64,000 bases of DNA, taken from assembly GCF_003369915.1 (NCBI RefSeq), contig NC_046676.1:21248001-21312000 (forward strand). The letters run 5' to 3'. Both the position numbers and the translations under genes were made by a program. The notes beneath the pieces were generated by a model. The model worked only from the letters and a program-made list of their open reading frames with translations, was not told the DNA's origin and ran no database searches. The stretch is from Drosophila miranda (lineage: Eukaryota; Arthropoda; Insecta; Diptera; Drosophilidae). This document shows, piece after piece, positions 32,549-46,907 of this stretch. How positions within the stretch are numbered: position 1 is the first letter of the stretch; the number at the start of each line of letters is the position of its first letter.

Positions 32549-33134
32549 TCTTCCAATTACGTTTTTCTGGGCAAAATCGATTTTTCAATTTGAAAATGGC
32601 TCATTCGCCGCTCTTTTATTTCTCTCTCTCTCTCTCTCTGTCTTTCTGGTTTTTGTGGTTCGGGCCCAGTCATTGCATTACCGCCCTTTTAGGCCTTTAA
32701 TTAATTGCATTAACTTTGGGGCGAACTTTTCAAGGGGTGGTGTTTGGGATGGGGGATGGCTTGAAAAGTGACTTTGAAAAGTGCTTGCCATGAAAAACAC
32801 ACTACATTGTGTATCGGATGAACTGCAAGAACTTCTGCTGTACCCATGAGAACCGTACACCCCTACCCCAGTGCTTCTCGCAATACCACAAATGCTCGAT
32901 ATTCTCGGGTAATGACTCCTTTTAACCAAACAAAGACAAAACAAATGTTTGAGGAGGACCAAATAAAGGCAGAACCAGACAGGATAACGAAATCAACTCT
33001 TTCGGGGCACAAACAACTGACCTGCGACAAAGGCAAGGCAGCCGTCAAGAGAAACATCTGCTGCAGTGTCTGAGCGTCTGGGTCGGTTCGGAGACAGCAG
33101 CAGCGTCTGAATGTTACCTGCCCTCGAACGATGC

Positions 33135-33167
33135 ATGGATGGATGGTTGGATGGATGGATGGATGGT
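33135..33167 (+). repeat. ATGG tetranucleotide repeat
   Basis: About eight ATGG/GATG units with one interruption. Confidence 0.8.
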
Positions 33168-34765
33168 AGGACCAAAGTTCAATGTACGCCTGCGCAAATA
33201 CAGTTCACAATGGGCTTGGCGCAACGCAGCTGCCTGCAGGAGGAAGGGGAATGTCAGGGAAGTTGTGATTTTTTCCGCACATCCTTCTTGACGGTAACCA
33301 GAAGCCCCAAGCGGAAATCTCAAAATGTTGTTACAGTTATTGTTCCGTTCCGCCTTTCGTCTGAAACTTTTATGTAATCTCTCACTCCGTTCCGTTCCGC
33401 GATCGGGATCAGGATCGGGTGTAAAGTCCTGTGCCTGTCCTGTGCGTGTTCGTGTGATACCGGTTTATGTCCCTCCGACACAAGTTGTTCAGAATGCAAT
33501 TTGAAACTTTTCCCTCTTTTGGGGTCTGCCATGGATTGGGGGGAGCAATCGTCGTCCCCTCTTCCTGTATGTCCTATCCCTATCCCAGGTCCTACGGGTT
33601 CTGGTATTGGGTTACAGCTGTGAGAGAATGTGTTTGGAAAGCTGTTCCTTCGTGGACGTTGAAGTTTTTTATGCTGGTTTGGGCTGTTTTTTGGGGGCAA
33701 AGAAACGAAGAGAGAGGCAGCATTTGGATCATGCAGATGATGCTGGAGCAGCTGCCATTAGGGCTTGCATCGTTGGCATCGTTGTAGGTCCAATAAAACT
33801 CTCGGAATCCTAGCCATTCTCCCACACACACATAGAGCAGAGTCAGACAATCAATCGAATTGGGTGCCACATTCGAAGGCAGATGCCAGGTCTAGTCCAT
33901 CTATGTGGCACATGCCACAAGAGAGGACCCAAAGGACTCACGTTGAGAAGGAAGGCCAGGCCAGGACAGATGTTACAGCCGGACCCCGACCGCAGATACG
34001 AAGTAATCAATGCAACAGCAGGCAGAACGGGCAGACCGTGCCTCATGATCCCTACTGTCTCGGGTTCAGCCTTGTGCTCTGCTGTTCCCGGGCAACGGGC
34101 TGCAACGGCCGGCTGCAACTCAAAGTTAGACATCGCTGCACACACATTTTCACTGCATTTACAGCCAACATCTGTCGTTACAGTCCTCGGGTGCTGAGTC
34201 CTAGACAGCTGCTCTCACTCACTCGTTTGTTCTTTCCGAGCAAGAGGGGCTCTGACTGGCTGGCTGCCCGCTCGAATAAGTACTGTGCGTGCAGGTGTGG
34301 CACTGCTATTTTTGGGGCATTCCACACTCCTCTCCTTCCGGATTCTGCCGAGCCTACCCACTCGACGACGCACTCGACGATTGGGGGATGGATGGCCAAA
34401 AGTCAGCTGTTTTTGCGCAATGTTTATAAACAAAAAGTGTGTGCGGCAGAGTAACCCTTAGACATGTCTGGGTATATTTTTGGAATCACCACCGATTCTG
34501 ACAGAGACATGGCCCGAGCCAGAGTCAGAGCCAAGGCCGGAGCAACCACCGACCTACATATTGGCGCACTGGCACTCTGGGCCACATGGCGCACGGGGTG
34601 GTTCCGCTCACACGCAGAGCACTGGCTCTGGTTCTGTTCTGTGGCCTTCTGTAGGTGCAAGGACGTTGGGAAAACCCCCCAAAAGAAAAAGTAAACAAAT
34701 GGAAAGCAACCCCAGCACACAGCCAGACTGTCTCTGGCACCGACCGCATCCGCTCTCCTGGTCTT

Positions 34766-34801
34766 CGGTCTCTGGTCTCTGGTCTCTGGTCTCCGGTCTC
34801 C
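34766..34801 (+). repeat. GGTCTCT heptamer tandem repeat
   Basis: About five copies of GGTCTCT with the last units drifting to GGTCTCC. It is short and recent-looking. Confidence 0.8.
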
Positions 34802-37479
34802 GTTCATGTGTTTTAACCCACCACCTTCCATGATGTACTGGTGGCGTGTGCCGTGTTCCTGTGCCGGCATGTCATCCATCCACACAACGTCTTCGTCAAT
34901 TTTAGGGGTTTTCCCAAAAAAAAAAAATAATAATACGCAACCAAAAACCAAAACAGAGCAGGGATTCAGTGGATTCGGTGGTAGTTAGAGCAAGGAGCGT
35001 CCTTCCGCGCGCTCCCATTCATAAAACATAAACATACCCCCGTAGAAGCGGCGCTTATGAGCACTCACTCGCATTGTTTGCCCACACCGACCACGGTGAC
35101 GATTACAATTACGACCTGGACTAGGACTACGACTACGGCCATGGTAGGTGGTGTTTTCGCCGCAGATCCCATCCGGCAACTCGGGGAGTCCCGTGCAAGT
35201 CAGGTGCACGGACAACCCTCAACAACGGGACGAAGTGGTAACAAGTTGGTAGCTCAACAGGTTGAGGATTCTCTTGGGTGGGTGGGTGCTTCGGGCCGAT
35301 TGAGGATTGTAAGAGGGTATGTGTAATTAATACAAGTGTGGGGTTACGTTATGGCATTGACCCAATCAGATATCCGAATATGGAACGGAATGCCTTTGCT
35401 CGTAGCTCTTTGAAGGGTTGAATGTCGTGTCCTTAACTTTAACTTTAGATGATGATGTTGTGCAGGGTTAGGATCTGATTGGAGCATTCCTGGCACAGAA
35501 TTTAAGGGAAAATACGGGAATAAATTGATCATTGCTTCCTACTTTCATGGGTTCAAGATTGCGATTACAGATTTCTTTCGAAAACAATTGAGAAAAAATA
35601 GAGAATATTGGAAGAGATTCCATACTGTGCTCTTCCTTAGAAATGGGATTTATCTTCTCAACTCTAAACAGATCTGAATTTCTTTTGTATCGATCCAGAC
35701 CTGGCCTTTGTGTTCCATTTTAATCAGAACTTGACCTTCTTTAAGACGTCGCTCGGTTTGAGCAAGTGGTAGTCATGGAGTGGCCTCGTCCTCGTTCTCG
35801 TTCTACATTTGCCCATCAGCAACAGATCTGAATCTGGAGCATTATGTTTGGAGGATACCAAGGAAAGCGACTCCGGCTCCTCTCGCTGCTGTTTCCTTTA
35901 CTTTCATCCTGCGGGATGGGATGTCCAAGTGCACGCCTCTTGAGCACGCGCCTACTGAAAAGATGACAAGTTTACCGTTTTGTATATGTACTTTGATATC
36001 ATTTTACCGCTTTGCTTTGCGCTTTTCAAAATGGCGACAATGGCTGACCAATAAAACTGAAATGGGCAGGGGGGACGGGACGGACGCTGAGATGCGAAAA
36101 ACGTTGAAACCCAACCGAACAATGGCGGACGAGGCGGACGTCGTAAAAGAGAATTAATTAGATTGCGGCGGCAGCTGCTGGGCGTACGTACGGCAGCTGA
36201 GAGAGAACGGCAGCTAGAAAGAGACCAAACAACAGAAAACACTGAGCAAGAGAGAGAACTAAAGCCAGAGAATAATAGAGAGAGAGAGAGAGAGTGGGCT
36301 GAAAGCCTGCAACTGTAAAGTTGTCATGCGCTTTGAACGTTGCCTCTTTTTCTGTCTGTCGTCGGTTTTTCGTCATTCCTTTTCCTTTACCTTTAATACA
36401 CAACAATAACAAAAAGTAATGGACGCTACGAGTATGAGGACACCCATACAGACACACACACACCCGAGTACACACGCATAGAGTGAACATAAAATGTAAC
36501 GAAGGCAAAAGCAAAAACAAAACAACGGCAAGCGTCAAGCGGCACCGCACAGGAACCAACGCAAAGGGAGGAGGACAGAGACACAAAGAGAGGCACAGGA
36601 CACAGGACATAGAACAGGCAGAAACGAGGCAAAGGCAACGGCAAAGCCAAACAGTTGTGCAATTGAGATAAAGGACAACAAAAGGGAAACTTGAAAAAGG
36701 GGACGCGTGCTTTGCTTTTTGGTCGGGTCGATGTCGATGTCGGCGCTGATGCACAGTGGTTGGCGTTCTATCGAAAATTGTAGAGTGCGTTAAATGGTGA
36801 AGCAATTTGTGGCCCCAAAAAAAAATTCAAAATAAGAAACGTATAGAAAAGTGTATAAGAAGTAGTACCGATAAAATATGTTGCGCAATCGTTTGAGAAG
36901 TATGAAAAATTATATACAAAAATTATGAAAATTAGAGAGTACAGATGTTAAGATGTATAGACTTTTCTACATAATTAAATATCATAAAATCACCAATAAC
37001 CTTAAAAAATACCCATAAAATAACATATTTTTTTTGTTAATTTATGCGCACACTTTTTTCCCCACTGTGCCTAATTTCAGATGTGAACGCGCGTGCTAGT
37101 CGTCACAAAAGGATATAAAACAACAACTGCAAAGCAGTCGCTGCGTCAGCGCCGGCTTCAGAGCAGGAGCAGCGGCAAGAGCAGGAACAAGAAAAAAAAG
37201 CATAAATAATCTTGTAGTTGTTGTCGCAGCTGAGGCGCAAGGCTCGAATTGAAATTTTATGAGAAATTGTATTAGAGAAATGCTTTGTGAAATCACACGA
37301 GACACGGCCGAGCACACACACATGCACATGCACGGACTAAAGGAGCTGAGGCATACGTGCGTGTGTGTTCGTGAGGTAGATGCACAAATGGGAAATGGGA
37401 ATGTGGAAAAAGGGGACGCGCATTATGGCACTCTCTACGTGTGTTCTTTTGACGACGTCATCGCTGCTGCGGCTGCTCC

Positions 37480-37480
<1 letters not shown>

Positions 37481-37510
<30 letters not shown>
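37481..37510 (+). repeat. CTG trinucleotide repeat
   Basis: Ten perfect CTG units in noncoding sequence. Confidence 0.9.
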
Positions 37511-37512
<2 letters not shown>

Positions 37513-39559
37513 CCTCTGCTACTACCGCAGTTGTTGTTGGTTCCTGTTTTCGCTTTTTACCGTTCAGTCAATGACCACATTGTGTACACAAATGCAGCTC
37601 TCTGTCTATGTGTGTGTGTGCGTGAATATGTATGTCCTGCCGGAAGTTGACGCCGCCGTCTGGTCATTCTCGCTGTTTTCGTCCAAGCTCTCGCTTCCAT
37701 AAGCTCTCTACCTCTCAACCTCTCTCTCTCCTCCTCTCTCTCTCTCTCTCTCTCTCTGTCGGTTCGTTCCGCTTGAGCTACTTTTGAAAAACAAGTAATT
37801 TCAGTCTCGCAGGATCTGTGTGGCTCCCCTTCGCACTCTAACTCTCTCTTTCCCACTCTCACTCCCATAGCTGCGTTTCCCAGTCGCTTTTTCTTGTTGT
37901 TTGTTGTAGTCCTGCAGCGCAGTGTGGCCCATTCCTTTCATTCTGCGCACACGGGTCTCTCTTCTGGTCACGCTTTGATCCTGCCGTTCGCCCGCTCCCC
38001 ACACGGAGTACGACTCCTTCTACTCCCCTTCCACTCTTTCCATTCTCCCCCTCTCCTGCATAGGCGTTGCCCGGCTAATGACATGTTGTAAATTATATTT
38101 CTCCTCACAGAATTTCGTACGCCGTTTCATTCTGTCATAATTGCTCCGTTCGGTCGGTTTCTTTCCCATTCGCCTTGTTTCATTTAAAAAAGTTCTTTAT
38201 GGTCCGTCTGTTCTTTCTTTTTGTATGGGTTTTCTCTCCCCGGAACAGGGGGAAACTTGCAGCTCTGACGTAATTACTGCAGTTTGAGTTATCCTTTCCA
38301 ATCGCAGATGTGCTAATTTCCATGCTAAATACTTGGACAGATGCATACAGGGATCACAGTGGTAGAGCCTGTCTCCCTAAGGTTTTCACCTTTTTCCAAT
38401 CTGATCATAACAGATGATAACAGAGCTTGTTTCTTGGCTGCATTTCTTATCAATGATCTGACGATGTACTAACTGATCTTGCTTATGCGTTGTATTTTTT
38501 GTTTTATCTAATCATTTCCCAGATTACAAAGTTAAACCCATCCACTTAGAAAACAATCACAAAAAAGATAATTGTACTACATCAGATACTGCAAGATCTA
38601 TCTCTCAAGATCGCATACCTCCTAAAAAGAGATGTTAAAACTGGGTTTTCCGATGGCTGTTCTTTCAGTTTTATTTCTTGGATGTATTTTAAAAATATAC
38701 AGACATCCAATTTCATGACATACGACACCTTTTCAAGTGCTCGGCATGGTCCACATCTCAAGTGGACTCCTACCGTTAGGAGGGCTACCCTTCTTTTACC
38801 TGCCTCTGATTTCCGATCCCCGAACTGTAAGTCCGAGATTATGCAGATCCTCGCCAAAAATATTATATGGGATACGAGGCCCAGACAATCCGTAATGAGG
38901 ACTAAGCCCCTTGCGATTTCTCTGCCTCGGCTTAGTCAGAGAGGCAGGATGAAACTAGAGATAGAGAGAGAATACAGAGAGACACGGAGCGAAGGAGATA
39001 CCTAAGGGGAAGCCCAAGTGCGAGGCGAGAGCGTTTCCAATGGCGAATGAATGCATTTTCCATTCGGCACGTCTCGTTTTCGCAATGAACAGCAAAGCAG
39101 TTTGCCAAAAGGAAAAAGGAAAATGCATTGTTTGACAGATGGATGTCGATATGGATGTGGATGGAGGGACCAGTGAGCCCTCAGGGGACGGAGATGACTG
39201 CCAACTGCCGCTTTTCCACATTTTTCCTCCTCCATCCATTATCCTGCCAAACTTGTTTGCTCTCGCTCTGTCGCTGGATCTCTCTCCTGCCATCGCTATA
39301 CCAATTTTCCTTTCAAATTATGCTTTACCAAAGCATTCGCATTAAAAGGACAACGCTCTCCAGCTCCTGTGTGCTGTATTTGTGTGCGTGTATGTGGCTG
39401 CCTTCGTGAGCGAGTATCTGTGTGTGTGTGTGCGAGCGAGCGAGTTGTTCCATCGACGACTGCGTCGCCATCGTCCTGGCATCAGGCTGTGGTTCAGTTT
39501 TCTCTCGCAGCTCGAACAGCTCAGACATGCCGCTGGTCCGCGCTCGCCGTGTGTGTTTA

Positions 39560-40109
39560 TAGTTCGCATATAAGAGCCAGATACATAGCTATATATACAT
39601 ACAGGCCATACATATATATTGATACTCTCGTGAGCCACCGCCCCCCGTCCCGCAAAATATCACACACAAAAACGAAAGAAAGAAACCCGAGTCAAAGACT
39701 CTGGAAAACGCAAGACAACGACGCCATTTGATAACCAAATGTTGCAGGACAACATTTACAAAAATTTTAAATCAACAAAGCAAAATCAATCAATTCATCA
39801 GTTTGTTTAAACGAAAACTAAATAGAAATTGTGAAACCAAAAAGTTCTGTGAAAGAATTAAAAAAAAAACAAGCAAATATAGAGATATTTTTTATTTGCA
39901 AATGCAGATAAAATAATGTGCAATAAACTACGAATCATTATAGAGCACTGAAACCACTGCTGCCTCTTTGGACCACCGCTCAGATACTTGAATTCTTTGC
40001 CATTTTGTTGGGATTTACACAGCGAGCGAGCGAAACGAAGGACCTCAGAAAGTAAACCATAAATAAAAAAAGAACGAAACGAACAAAAACTCATCGAAGC
40101 ACATCACAA
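39560..40109 (+). other. Candidate noncoding first exon (proximal) of Kdm4B
   Basis: An A-rich, leader-like stretch (many AAAC words, typical of fly 5' untranslated regions) ends at a consensus GTGAGT donor (exon end 40109). The acceptor at 41814 is the natural partner, giving a 1.7 kb intron. The upstream border is not defined. The GC-rich block near 39520-39560 may contain the start site. Confidence 0.35.
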
Positions 40110-41814
40110 GTGAGTTCTAAATTTCATCTTTCCATACAAACGACACACACACAGCTACTCCTGTAAACACACACACATATCCCACTCATCACTCGCCCCC
40201 TTTACTCGTTGATTTCTCCACTCGCCCATTATGTTGTATAGCCCTCTGTGTATCCTGCCTGGTCCTCTCTCTCTCCCTCTCTTTCTCTCTTTCCTGCTCC
40301 TGTGTCTACTCTGTCTCGTTCTCTCCATGTGAAAACACTAACGAACCCAACTAGCAAATAGGTTTGCGCACTCGTCATTATCCTTCGTCATCGTTCCCCC
40401 TCTCCTTTGCCCCTCCCCTTCCATTTCCCCTGCCCATCGTTGCTGCTTCGTTCTCTTCTCCGTCGCTCTCTCTCTCTCTCTCTCTCGCACACATCGAAGC
40501 CTCATCGGGTGGTGGTACAGTTTTCTGCGTGGCCCAAAATTGCGTAAATTTTCATCTAGTTCGCGCTGGGATGTCTCGCACGGCGTTGGTTGTCCTCGCT
40601 CCTTTCCTGACTGCTGCTGCTGCTGCTGCAAAGCTTTCAATCTGTTTATGGTGACAGTAAAATCGAAAAACGGAATAAAAAAAACAAGCGGAAACCGGAA
40701 AAGTTGTTAATACAAGTATACAGATGTGAGATTATTGCTTATTGGGCGTTTTCTATTTGGGAAGGATGCGGAAGGGTCCTGGGCATTAATTAATTGCCTG
40801 CCCCTTCTCTGGCATAATTTATTGCGGGGCATCCTTTTGGCATTTTGGTGTATACAGAAATACATTGCGAAAAATTGCGAAATGCTATAGTGGGAGAAAA
40901 GTATACCTGAAATCAAATACTTTTAATGTGTCTTTATATACGGAATCGGTTTGCCAGAGTATTTCTGGAGTGTATTTATAAGGAATCAGATGAATTATCA
41001 AATTTGGGTTTCTTTTAAATTTGCTTTAATCAGCTTTCATCTAACAACTAAATTGAATGGTGAAATTATCCTGATAAGTAATCTGACGGATCTAAGATAA
41101 TTGTCTAATATTTTCATAGGTTTCTCATGGAATAACATAAGAAAAGCATCTTTTTATTTAACAAATTCTTTGATATTCGAAATATACTCTACAAGTTTCA
41201 GCTTCTTTCTTTTCCAGCTAGTTTAAGGATATATGATATGATATGATATATGATTCGAACCCATTCTAGTACTAACGATACAATATCTAGTCCTTAAGAT
41301 CATTGCACTTCTTTTTGTATGGGTTTTATCCAGAAACAAAAAGAGAAGGGGAATGGGGAATGGGTATGCCTGCTGCTGTTGCTGTTGTCTAGCATTTGAG
41401 GAGAGCGGTGATCGATCCTCTGCTCAAACAGTGGCAGAGGCACACAACCAACTGCATATCCTGCCAGCCTCTATCAACGGCACGAATGCCTGCTGTTGCC
41501 CCTGCCACCCTCGTCGCTGCCGCCGTCGCTGCTGCCTCGCCCATTCAGAAAAAAAGGGCGCACGAAAAAGTTGCAGCTGTTCTCTTTCTGTTTGCTTTGT
41601 GCCAGGCAGAACGATCCGCACCGCACCGATCCGATCCGATCCGATGCGATCGTTCAGCGTTCAGCGACGGAGCAAGCAGGCAGGCAAAGGCAGGAGGCAT
41701 CTGCTTCGGATTAATGGGCTCTCCGAATGCATTTAGCCAGAGTCAGAGCCTTCAGATAGAGTGCTATATCTGATGAATGCGGGAGTTTTAATGCCTCTCT
41801 GCCTTTTATCACAG
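40110..41814 (+). other. Presumed intron upstream of the Kdm4B start exon
   Basis: No gene seen. It contains CT and CA runs and an ATATG repeat near 41229-41252. It ends in the acceptor TTTTATCACAG at 41814. Confidence 0.4.
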
Positions 41815-41901
41815 TTCCAGGATCGGAGCAGAAGCAGGAGAAATTAGGAGAAAGAAGAGAAGACAGACAGAGCGAGAGCAGGGCTATTAGCTCAAGTAAA
41901 T

Positions 41902-44044
<2,143 letters not shown>

Positions 44045-44208
44045 CCACCGCAATTCGATCATCAATCCATCATCACCGTGATCCCATCAGCCAGATCCAG
44101 ATTATCTCAGTATCCATATCCTTCCCAGACTCTCCAGCATTCCCCCACCCACTGACTCCTCCGCGTGGATGGGTCGAAGGCCACTCACCCGTGGCCTCGA
44201 CAAATGTA

Positions 44209-44214
44209 AATAAA
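44209..44214 (+). terminator. Poly(A) signal for the short Kdm4B form
   Basis: AATAAA 165 bp after the short-form stop codon. It supports the 44044 stop as a genuine end and not read-through intron. Confidence 0.6.
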
Positions 44215-44699
44215 ACTTTAGCCCCATCCTGCATCTGTCACTTGTCGTGCGGTTCTCCCTTTGTATCTTGTATCTTATATCTGTTTCTTGTGTTTAACCT
44301 ACCTACGATACCTACATACATAAGTCCTCTAGCTCTGTTCCATTCGATTCCATTCTGTTCTGTTTTAAATATAATTGTAAGAGTGCTCCCAACAACAAAT
44401 ATACGATCACGCTTTTAAATCTATGCTTAAAACTAACCAAAAACCAAAACTGTTTTACTAAAACCTATTCCCTGAAGTCTCTGGGCCTTCAATCTTCAGT
44501 GTTTGTTCTGCTTTCGATTCTGATTCTGCTGCTGCCAAACCCTCCATTTATTCCATTCCCACTGCCTCCATGCTCCATACTCCTTTCATATCTATATATG
44601 TGTGTGTGTTTACAACAAATATTAACCACTCAAAAACAACATCTTTGAAAACTGTACTCTAAAACAGACACTAAAATATCCCCGATTGCCATTTTCCAG

Positions 44700-45104
44700 A
44701 TGCCAAAAAGGAGCAGCAATCGCTGGCCTTCATGCAACAGCCGCGCAAGTTCGAGGGCAAAATACCAAAACTAAGTCAGCCAGCAGCAGCAACAGCTCCA
44801 GCAGGCGGAGCATCCACATCCACATCTAGTCAGGATCAGCATCAGCAGCAGCGGATATTCTACGTCAATATGTTGCCGGCAGCCAACACTCTCAATGGCA
44901 TTCCACAGCAGCAGCCGCAACAGCAGCAGCAGTATGGCAGCACCGATGGAAACGTCTATCAGCTGCAAAACGAAATACTCTGTGATGCAAATGGACAGGC
45001 CGTAACGGCTGCCACAGCCACATATCAGACGACAGTCCCAAGCAGTCCCCAACAGCAACAGCAGCAAAATGTTGCTGTTAGCGTGGCCAACAACAACGCT
45101 GCCG
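44700..45104 (+). CDS. Kdm4B: Alternative internal exon: Q-rich linker of long Kdm4B forms
   Basis: The exon is bounded by a good acceptor (ATTTTCCAG) and a GTAAGT donor. It reads DAKKEQQSLAFMQQPRKFEG followed by a glutamine- and alanine-rich segment. Phase 1 on both sides matches the alternative donor at 43998 in the preceding exon. The 135-residue segment has no domain but resembles Q-rich activation regions, including a TATYQTT motif that recurs in the downstream zinc-finger exon. There is no stop in frame, so a further exon is required. It joins by phase to either 46763 or 51087. Confidence 0.65.
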
Positions 45105-46762
45105 GTAAGTGTCTTTTCTATCATTTTTTGTGTTGTGATTTGATTCCTTAACTTAAATGTTCCTTTTGTTTGTTTGTTGGTTGTAGTCTTTGTGTTTGGT
45201 TCAACTTTAACCCACTTTGTGTACTCGTAATTGGTGTCATGTCGAAGCTCTCAGAACTAACCGATCCGCATATATCAACACACACATATATATGTATATG
45301 TATATGTATATGTATATATATATATATAGTATTCGTATCTGTTTTATTTGTTTAACATTCAAAAATTGGCCAAAATTCAAATTCAAATTTACTCAATTTT
45401 ATTTCGTAAGTGTCCGCATTTCATTCCATCTCATGCCGAATCATTCATCCATCGAGAATATCGGAGATCTGTTTTCAATTTTTAATTATTATATGTGAAT
45501 GTTTTTGTTTTTTGCCAGAAAAAAAACAGATAAAAGTAAAGAAAAATAATTATTTCTTCCATTTGCGGTGCTCAAAATAAACATACGAATTGATTCAGAC
45601 AGACTCATCCTCCACTCAATCGATTGAAACCCAAATGAAACCCTCACCTGATTAACAAGAACAAATGCTTTTCCAACTAAATAATCGTGTTTATTTTCCG
45701 ACACGACACTCCTCCACTTTCATTGGTCTCTGTCTCTTCTCTCAAATGTCAAATTTCCATCAAAATTATGCAAAATCTACAAATATATAAATAAATGCAC
45801 AAATCATTTCCCCAGAGGGAACTCCGTGCTGTGCGCGTTGAAAAAGGCTCAAAAATTGTTGGTTTTAGTTTTTCAATTATTATTTGTATTATAATTATTA
45901 TTTCTAGTTAATTTAAGCTTATTGTTTATGTTTATTTAAAGTTCGAACGAATGATGCGCGCGCGCTCAAGTGGTGTCCAGTGTGACCAGTTGCTCAGCCG
46001 AAATAGTGCTGCCCATTCCTCAATCATGCGCACACAATTGGGCAGCACTTGAGCCGCGACTTGGCATTTTTTATTTATTTATTTTTTAGATTTGGATTTT
46101 ATTAAATTTTTAAGTTAATTTTATACATAGATTATCTTTTTTTCTCTTCTTGTTTCTTATCTGTGAACCAAAGACACTATCCGTTGGCAACACTGCACTA
46201 TCCCTCCCCTTAGAAGGGGTGGGGGATACTCCAACTTTGGCCAATTCACAAATTTTACTTTCGCTGTCTTCCGTTGTACACTCAGTTATTGAAGTATTTG
46301 AACTATGTATGTATTTTATTTGTTTAGTTATTGCGTTGCGAGTACTGTACAAGAGTTACGATTACGATTGCTATAAACTAGATCTAAGTACGAAAACACA
46401 CAAATTCTACCGACAAACAAAAACCAATCTCTCACTCTGTCTCTCTATATATATATATATTTTTGATATACCTAAAGAAGGTCCTGTACTGTACTGTATA
46501 TATAGTGTGTGGGATAAGGGATATTGATATCCCAATGCAACCTACATACATATATGTACATACGAGTATATGTACAAACGGACAAGTACGAGTAGTTATC
46601 ATTTTGCACTACATTAGTTTTGATTTCGATTGATTGATTTCGATTTCCATTCCGATTACGATTACGATTGATTTATTGATTTATGCAAATATTACATTCA
46701 AACACATCTTTTATGAACCAAACCGAATATGTATTTTCCAAAAAAAAATATATAAACAAAAG
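45105..46762 (+). other. Intron with repeats and promoter-like motif
   Basis: No coding exon is seen. It contains a TATATG repeat near 45285-45325, a perfect inverted repeat with a Motif 1 core-promoter word (see separate entry), an imperfect CCCCTT/AAGGGG hairpin near 46198-46228 and AT-rich sequence. Confidence 0.45.
45964..46054. promoter_or_regulatory. Nested inverted repeats with a Motif 1 core-promoter word
   Basis: AGTGCTGCCCA (46005-46015) and its exact reverse complement (46039-46049) flank a 23-base loop. An outer pair GCTCAAGTG (45964-45972) and CACTTGAGC (46046-46054) partly overlaps it. Between the left arms, the minus strand reads TGGTCACACTG (45978-45988), a perfect match to fly core-promoter Motif 1 (M1BP site). 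It may be an internal promoter, a boundary or a structured RNA. Confidence 0.4.
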
Positions 46763-46872
46763 ACAATGTGGTCACAACTATTAGTTCGTCCTCCATCCTG
46801 CACACGAACGGCACCGCCCACACGAACGGAGGCGTGGATCCCAACACCACCCATGACCACCAGCACCACCAT

Positions 46873-46907
<35 letters not shown>

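Larger units (their letters stand above)
32549..39550. other. Large intron or upstream regulatory region without genes
   Basis: Seven kilobases with no supported coding exon on either strand. It is rich in simple repeats: CT runs, ATGG repeats (33135-33167), a GGTCTCT heptamer array (34766-34801), a GA run near 36280-36294, ten CTG triplets (37481-37510) and a CT run near 37735-37758. Many open frames are by-products of these repeats. It probably holds enhancers of Kdm4B. Confidence 0.5.

Noticed and set aside
32549-39550. Many short open frames rich in Cys, Leu or Arg
   Set aside because: They are translations of CT, GA, TG or CTG simple repeats and do not extend across interruptions.
41255-41265. 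TGATTCGAACCC resembling a reversed tRNA B box
   Set aside because: No A box, acceptor stem or anticodon arm could be placed around it.
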